Position numbers and translations under genes: made by a program. Of a DNA stretch of 64,000 bases, positions 57,859-64,000 are shown piece after piece (the stretch's first letter is position 1; each line of letters starts with the position of its first letter). Under the pieces are notes generated by a model. That model searched no databases, was not told the origin of the DNA, and saw only the letters and a program-made list of their open reading frames with translations. The stretch is from contig CM077345.1 of NCBI GenBank assembly GCA_039655645.1, positions 4,040,053 through 4,104,052 on the forward strand, read 5' to 3'. This stretch comes from Ammopiptanthus mongolicus. Lineage: Eukaryota > Streptophyta > Magnoliopsida > Fabales > Fabaceae.

Positions 57859-58353
57859 CAAAGGCGGACCTACATAGTAGTGAGAGTATGCACATGCACA
57901 CCCTCAATTTTAAAAAAAAAAAATATAATTACCCTATATTCGTTATTCATTATTTTTTGCCTCTCATATTTGAGAAAATTGCATCCATGCCCTTTATGGT
58001 GTTTGTTAATACATTGATTTATGGTTGGGGTTCATACATTGATTTTAAAATTGGGGCAGACGGATAGTAGTTAATCAGTTATGGTGTTTGTTAATCATTT
58101 TCTTGCAGTCGTAATATTTAGGGTTTTGAATCAGAATTGGGGATTAGTGTTTGTGTATGTTGATAGGTTCAAAATTGAGGATTCGTATTTGTGTATGTTG
58201 ATAGTTATGGTGTGTATTTTATTTGATTAGATATATTAGAATTGTATTCCTTTAACATTTATGTCTTTATCTTCATATGGACGATAATAATTTTTATTAA
58301 ATTTTTTGGAAAAAGATTGCTCCCGATGGCTCCGAGTCCTAAATCCGCCATTG
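57859..58353. mobile_element. hAT-type non-autonomous element (495 bp)
   Basis: The left end CAAAGGCGGACC and the right end on the minus strand (CAATGGCGGATTTAGGAC) are inverted. CTATTGAA flanks both sides exactly (57851-57858 and 58354-58361), a perfect 8-bp hAT duplication. The interior is AT-rich and non-coding. Related end sequences occur at 18347 and 49673. Confidence 0.85.
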
Positions 58354-58361
58354 CTATTGAA

Positions 58362-61037
58362 TATGTTTTTTTTATGAAAATCGTCGAATCGTTGGGCAAT
58401 GGATGAAAATGGCTAAGTGTGGAGTTCAACAATAAAGAATGACGAAGTCTTGTCAAGAAAAAAACAGTTGTTTGAAGACAAGTTTTGTCAAGTTTGCAGA
58501 ATAGTCGACCATGACGTTGTCGAATTATGAAGTTATGACTGTTATAAATGTGGCTTATAAATAAAAATAACTGACACAAACGTGTTAGATAGATAGGCAG
58601 TTAATTATTTTCTTAGTTTGTTTAAAATATTAGGATTTATGATGTAATTAGGGTCGGTTCTCTTGATTAAAATCCTAACATCTCACAAGAGCAGATTAAC
58701 GAAGAATTGACATCAAGTATGCCCTTCCATTTCCATTTCAATCATTTATAATTCAATGCAAAGCTTTTAAATTTATTTACTTTCTTGCACCCTCTCAGTT
58801 CCAGTTCTTTACTTTCCTACCTTTACATTCCTGCCTTGTATGGCTTTTCTTTAAAATTCTTTGCATTGCTTTTCTTAAAATTCTTGTTCTTTACTTTCAA
58901 GTTCTTTAAACTTCAGCACTTATACTTTCGATTCCTTTTACATTTTATGTGCATTTAACTTTCTATATTTACTTTTACTTTTCTTGTACTTTTAATGTTA
59001 GCATGTCCCGTTCTTGTACTTAAATTAACTTACTCTTTCGTTGCATTCTGATACTTTCACTTCTTTGATTAATGTTCTTTTCAAAAACGAGATTACCGTA
59101 TAACTTCAGCCCACAATTTATTTGGTTTCTTAAAGTATTTGTACTCGGATTTGGTCCAACCAAAAATCACCATAAATAACATTATAACTAATTAAGAATG
59201 GGCACACTCTTATTTGTTCACTTTAAATTCAAGCTCACTTTAAATGAACTTTTTCCTTGCTCTAATATTACAAATTTACCGGGGTTTTAAAGTTGACTTG
59301 ATGGTTTAGGTGGGGGAGTTAAAGAAGTGGAGTGATAAGGAAATTGAAGGTTCAAACTTCATCCACTAACAAAATACTAACATTAACACTAATATTTACC
59401 TATAAAAAAAGTTACAAAATTACAATCTTATAACTAAATGATTAGGATTTTAACATTATCATATACTTCAAACCCGAATGGTTCTTGTGTGAAAGAGAAT
59501 CCTTTCGTGGTTAATTATTTGGTCAATTGTTTTGATTACTTAATTAATAATCCTTTCGTGGGAATGCTTCCAAATGGAAGATTCGGTTGCTGGGAAATAG
59601 TTTTCGGATGAGGAGTGTGATAGTTCACCATTGACGACAGGAAGAAGAAAACAAAAAAGAAATTAAACTATGACCATGAACCATTAACAACATTCAATGA
59701 GTGTTTCTTAGATGAATACGAAGAAAGCCGTAAGAACAACGCTAGCTGCGATGAAGAAACACAGCGAATATGATGAAACACCTCCATGGATATTCTTTAC
59801 TGGTATTCTGTCTCAGTCACTTTAGCATAATTAAAGTATTAAAGTAGTCTCTACCACCATATGGTTCAAGTAGGACAGGAGGGGGCTCTCTTATTTCCGA
59901 AGGAGATTCCTAATCTGTAATCTACTTACAGTATGTTTGGGTAAGATTGTTTTGGACGCTAACGCTATATTTTCAAATTCCATTACATCAAATTTCACTT
60001 TTTTATAAAACTCCAATTTCATGCATTCTGCCAACGGAGGTTTAAACGCTAGTTGGCCTTAGAAAAAATCCAACCCAAACAGATGCTTGAAAGCCTTTCT
60101 TTTGTTCAAATTGAATAATATACAAAATTTTATCTGCATTCAAGTATATTTAGTTTAGGAAATATTAATAAAATCACGTTGGTCAAAAGCTTCTCTCATA
60201 TAACTTTTGAAAAAAATGTCTCGGGACATGTTTTTCTCACTTGTGCAGTGAGAATAATCTCAATCAAACAGAATTTAAATCTATAACATAATATTGAAAA
60301 AGTATGCAAAAAAAAAAAACATAATATTGAAAAAGTGAATAGAGTATAATTAAAATTAGCTGGTAATCTGTATGTGAGTATTTATGTTCCAGTAATTTTA
60401 AAAAATTTAATTTATTCAAAGGAGAATTTTGTAGAAAACAAAAGTTATGTGGTATATTTAGTCAAAAAAAAAAAAAGTTATGTGGTATATAAAATAATTA
60501 GTTAGTTTAGCAGCAAATCATATGTGGTTTAATTTAATTATTATTTTTAAAATTCTTGTTTACCATTCAATGTGAATAATATTAGCAATAATATAATAGT
60601 TTATCAAATTATAAATAAATAATGACAAATGCTAACCAATGTCTTAGGGCATTGGTTTAGGAATCAAAGATAAAAACTTTGCATTAAAAGTTGTGTATTC
60701 AATATATTAAACATTCAAAAGTTACATTTTTTAATAAAACTATTCTATCTTTGGATTCTTTAAACAATATCCTTAGAACTCTTAATTACTCATCAAATTA
60801 TAAAGTAAACGGATCCTCTTAAATGAACTTGTCTGTAAAATGGATAAATAAGAATATCTTAATCTTTAATTTAATAAAATGTATCATGATTTTAACTCAT
60901 TAAGTGAGTAAATATACATTTATGTTCTAACTTTAGTGACAAACAACATTTATAGGGATGTTTTCCAAAATGGTTAAACTCTATTGTCCAGGTATAAAGA
61001 ATAGGACAAGGTTTTTGGTACCACCACATTTGGTATG
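58362..61037. other. Intergenic, no gene; T/C-rich tract and a GTTTGGGT-type repeat
   Basis: 58720-59060 is a pyrimidine-rich stretch with repeated CTTTACTTTC / TTCTTTAAA phrases, like leader regions of some LTR elements. 59935-60085 has TATGTTTGGGTAAG and AACCCAAACAGATG ends that could bound a small element. Nothing else is recognised. Confidence 0.4.
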
Positions 61038-61216
61038 AATTTAATTGGTATGCATTGTTCATATAAAGATTTTTTATACTGTTAACTAATCAGAAATTGA
61101 TATATCATTAAAAAAAATTTGACTCTTATTTTAACTATCTTAAAAGTCATTAATATTATGGTTTCTGATTGATTGACAATATAAAAACATTTTATTGATA
61201 ATATATATCAATTAAA
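61038..61216. mobile_element. Miniature inverted-repeat element, family M, copy 4
   Basis: AATTTAATTGGTATGCATTG start, ATTTTTTATACTGTTAACTA inside, and ATATATCAATTAAACT end. Confidence 0.65.
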
Positions 61217-61453
61217 CTCTCTATATATAACTATAAGTAATATATTATGTAAATATAGTGTTCGAAACCTTTTTAAAATGTTAGTTTTTGACGACATTGT
61301 TGGCAGTGGACTTTCTGCCAATTCCGTAGTGTAAGAAATACTTCAAAATCAAATTGATAGCAGAACAAAGGGTGGATATCGGAGCTTATACTTCAAAATC
61401 AAAATCAAATTGATAACATAACATCCCTTTTTGTTACCAAAAAAAAACAAAAG

Positions 61454-61633
61454 AATTTAATTGATATACTCTGTCAATGTAAAGATTTTTTATATTGACA
61501 ATCAATTAAAAATTATCATATAAACTCAAATATTTGACTCTTATCCTAACTATTTTAAAAGTCATTCATCCCATGATTTCTAATTGGTTAACAATGTAAA
61601 AACTTTATACTGACAATGCATAAAAATTAAATT
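61454..61633. mobile_element. Miniature inverted-repeat element, family M, copy 5
   Basis: AATTTAATTGATATACTCTG start, CTCTTATCCTAACTATTTTA centre, and CTGACAATGCATAAAAATTA end. About 180 bp, the same size as copy 1. Confidence 0.7.
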
Positions 61634-62648
61634 AAAAAAAAAACCAAAACAAAGGGTGAATATCGGAGCTTATATATAATTGGAAAAATTGATTTGAACA
61701 ACTTTCCCGGAAATATTGTATCATGTCTTGACTTTTAATTTTATGATGTAATGGAATGAAAAAGAAAAAGAAAATATTAACAAACATGTTTGAATATAAA
61801 AATATAATATTAGTGTTAGAAAATTATATAAAGATTTTTTTATCGTGTGCAAACTTACACATGTTAATAAATCAATATATCGAAAACTTTTATAGAAAAT
61901 CACACATTTAATTTTTTAATATATTGAATGCAACATTTTTTAAGAGAGAATTACTATTATTGATTCCTTAACATATACAAGTTTGCATATGATAGAAATA
62001 TCCTTATTTAAATAATGAACTGTTTGTCATATTAAGGTACATTCGCCCTTTCATGGTACACACTACACAAACTACAAAGGTATGTATCCTCTATCCTGTA
62101 TAGAATGTCGGTGACCCCCTTTTCTTCTCCTATACATGCTTTATTAGTTCATGAATTAATTAAGTTAACGATGAATGGCCCTTACAATGATACAAAGCCG
62201 GAGTTAATGAGACTTGAAGGAGGTTCAGAAGCTTAAAAAAGTTAAGGGCCCCAATCCCAAACCTGAAAATGCTGCAAAACCATCATCCTCCAGGATGAAT
62301 GTGAACTCTACCAAATAAATTCCTCTCCATATATTCTTGACTCCGACTCTGCAGCCTGGCCAGCCCATCCAGCTACTCTCTTTCTCTCACGTTCTTATTT
62401 TATTAGTTTTATTACTTTACTAACCCAAAACAAACGCGTGTTCAAACCTCAAACTCCATTTATAATTTATTATAAGGCATCCCATCTCATAGATCTCTCT
62501 TCTCTCTCAATTCAAACTTCCACCACACTTCAATACTAACAGCCGACAGCCAGCTCACACATCCACAAACCCTTTTTCCCTTCTGGAAATAAAAAAAAAA
62601 AAAAAAAAAAAAGGCATAGTTAGACACAGAAAGTCAGAAACACAAACT
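61634..62648 (+). promoter_or_regulatory. 5' region of the GATL gene
   Basis: No gene is seen. TTATTATAAGG near 62468-62478 is a possible TATA box about 170 bases before the ATG. A 26-base A-run (about 62588-62613) lies in the probable leader. Confidence 0.4.
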
Positions 62649-63737
62649 ATGCAATCTAAGCCAAAACCACCACTCCTGTTCTTTCTCATCTTCCTATCCC
62701 TCTTCTTGCTCCCCTGTCCATCCTCTTCCACCAACAATGCCATCATCACCCATGAGTTCAAAGAAGCCCCTCAATTCTACAACTCCCCTGACTGTGCTGC
62801 AATTAATGCCAACAGCAACAACGACAACATGGAGGAGGAAGAGGAGGACAGTGACAAGTACATCTGCTCCGAGGAAGTAGTACACGTTGCAATGACCCTC
62901 GACACAACATACATCCGTGGATCCATGGCTGCAATCCTCTCAGTCCTTCAACACTCTTCCTGTCCCCAAAACATATTCTTCCACTTCGTGTGTTCCTCCA
63001 GCGCATCCCTCCTACGTGCCGCAATCTCCAAATCCTTCCCTTACCTCAATTTCCAACTCCACACCTTCGATGACTCCATTGTCTCTGGCCTCATCTCCAC
63101 CTCCATTCGCTCAGCGCTGGATTGTCCTCTCAACTACGCTCGCACCTACTTGGCCAACCTCTTACCCTTATGCGTTCGCAGAGTGGTTTACTTAGACTCA
63201 GACCTCATCTTGGTGGATGACATTACCAAACTAGCTGCAACCCCATTGGGTGAAAATTCAGTGTTGGCAGCCCCTGAATACTGCAACGCCAATTTCACTT
63301 CCTATTTCACTCCAACATTCTGGTCAAACCCTTCTTTGTCACTCACTTTTGCTAACAGAAAGCCTTGCTATTTCAACACCGGCGTGATGGTGATCGATCT
63401 GGAGCGGTGGCGGGAAGGGGATTACACTACGAAGATTGAGGAATGGATGGAACTTCAGAAGAGGATGAGAATCTATGAGCTGGGTTCGCTGCCGCCGTTT
63501 TTGCTTGTGTTTGCTGGGAATATTGCTCCGGTGGATCATAGGTGGAACCAGCATGGTCTTGGAGGTGATAACTATCGTGGGCTATGTAGGGATCTGCACC
63601 CTGGTCCTGTCAGTTTGTTGCATTGGAGTGGTAAAGGTAAGCCATGGGTTCGATTGGACGCTAATAGGCCTTGCCCTTTGGATGCACTTTGGGCACCCTA
63701 TGATCTATTACACACTCCATTTTCTCTTGACTCTTGA
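62649..63737 (+). CDS. GATL: Galacturonosyltransferase-like protein (GT8, GATL clade)
   Basis: This intronless frame encodes 362 residues, the usual length of GATL proteins (about 345-390), which are single-exon in plants. Residues 9-28 are a hydrophobic signal or anchor segment. A conserved FKEAPQFYNS motif follows, then an acidic stretch (MEEEEEDSD, 61-69). GT8 features are VHVAMTLDTTYIRGS (78-92), the metal/nucleotide-sugar DxD in YLDSDLILVDD (181-191), FNTGVMVIDL (242-251), NQHGLGGDN (300-308) and HWSGKGKPW (325-333). The C-terminal DALWAPYDLL resembles GATL7/GATL3-type members as I remember them. Family role: Golgi/endomembrane glycosyltransferases linked to pectin or xylan synthesis; direct activity is little established. 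The first ATG gives the signal segment and is chosen as start. No defect is visible. Confidence 0.95.
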   Translation: MQSKPKPPLLFFLIFLSLFLLPCPSSSTNNAIITHEFKEAPQFYNSPDCAAINANSNNDNMEEEEEDSDKYICSEEVVHVAMTLDTTYIRGSMAAILSVLQHSSCPQNIFFHFVCSSSASLLRAAISKSFPYLNFQLHTFDDSIVSGLISTSIRSALDCPLNYARTYLANLLPLCVRRVVYLDSDLILVDDITKLAATPLGENSVLAAPEYCNANFTSYFTPTFWSNPSLSLTFANRKPCYFNTGVMVIDLERWREGDYTTKIEEWMELQKRMRIYELGSLPPFLLVFAGNIAPVDHRWNQHGLGGDNYRGLCRDLHPGPVSLLHWSGKGKPWVRLDANRPCPLDALWAPYDLLHTPFSLDS

Positions 63738-63765
63738 TCAACACTATTTTCTGATCGATTCATAT

Positions 63766-63768
<3 letters not shown>

Positions 63769-63828
<60 letters not shown>
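63769..63828. repeat. (TA)30 microsatellite
   Basis: Sixty uninterrupted TA bases begin 32 bases after the GATL stop codon, inside the probable 3' untranslated region. Confidence 0.97.
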
Positions 63829-63830
<2 letters not shown>

Positions 63831-64000
63831 AAGCTGAAGTCTCTGGCTGGCGCTTTAATTTCAAGTCGGATGAGGGAAGATTGAACCCACAACAGTACAG
63901 TCCAATACACACAGGAGGGAAAAGGGTAGATTCACGCAGATTTGAAGCAAACATAAGGCAAAAAGAAATTCAGACGTAAATGAGGAAAGGGTGAATTGAA
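63829..64000. other. 3' flank of the GATL gene to window end
   Basis: Nothing recognised in the last 170 bases. Confidence 0.5.

Noticed and set aside
63475..63979. Open frames over the GATL 3' end and the TA repeat
   Set aside because: They are out-of-frame or made of alternating Ile-Tyr from (TA)n.

Overview
The window is nuclear DNA from a flowering plant. It is AT-rich and gene-poor, genes have GT-AG introns, and most of the space is filled with small plant transposons. The repeat types (a FAR1-like Mutator remnant, 5S-bearing LTR, Helitron with an RPA-type exon, Tnt1-like copia, abundant small inverted-repeat elements) and the gene content suit a eudicot. A papilionoid legume is my best guess, but that is inference and not proven by any single sequence.

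Five protein-coding genes can be supported. (1) 10056-10391 (+): a short secreted proline/histidine-rich protein. (2) 22834-30259 (+): a 17-exon leishmanolysin-like (M8) zinc metalloprotease of 860 residues, with an upstream ORF that overlaps its start codon. (3) 31963-32844 (-): a two-exon thaumatin-like protein of 249 residues. (4) 46630-47568 (-): an intronless ELO/HOS3-type membrane protein. (5) 62649-63737 (+): an intronless GT8 galacturonosyltransferase-like (GATL) protein of 362 residues. They look like independent single genes; nothing suggests that they form a pathway or cluster.

The rest is mobile-element debris. 1-9 kb: a hAT miniature element inside an older repeat, a Mutator-like element with a broken FAR1-type transposase, and a large inverted-repeat element carrying GC-rich hairpins and nested miniature elements. 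11-16 kb: a 5S rRNA-bearing Cassandra-like LTR, a second Mutator-like element with a GC-rich core, an antisense Ty3/gypsy pol remnant and a 680-bp inverted-repeat element. 18-22 kb: a hAT miniature element, a Mutator-like miniature element and a 728-bp foldback element with an 8-bp target duplication. 33-42 kb: a Helitron-like tail with an RPA-type OB-fold fragment, a truncated copia element with 5' LTR and primer-binding site, and a plastid DNA insertion (trnI plus 16S pieces). 49-58 kb: an eIF3L-like exon fragment, foldback and Mutator-like elements with exact 9-bp target duplications, a TRIM-like repeat and a hAT element with an exact 8-bp duplication.

The most unusual theme is that several inverted-repeat elements each carry a private array of short palindromic motifs: TTACGGAAA-type, TTCCGGAA-type at about 37-bp spacing, GTGGCGC hairpins, and GAAGTC/CCGTCTAAGC oligomers. 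This looks like a repeated architecture in non-autonomous Mutator-like elements and is the best candidate here for something under-described.
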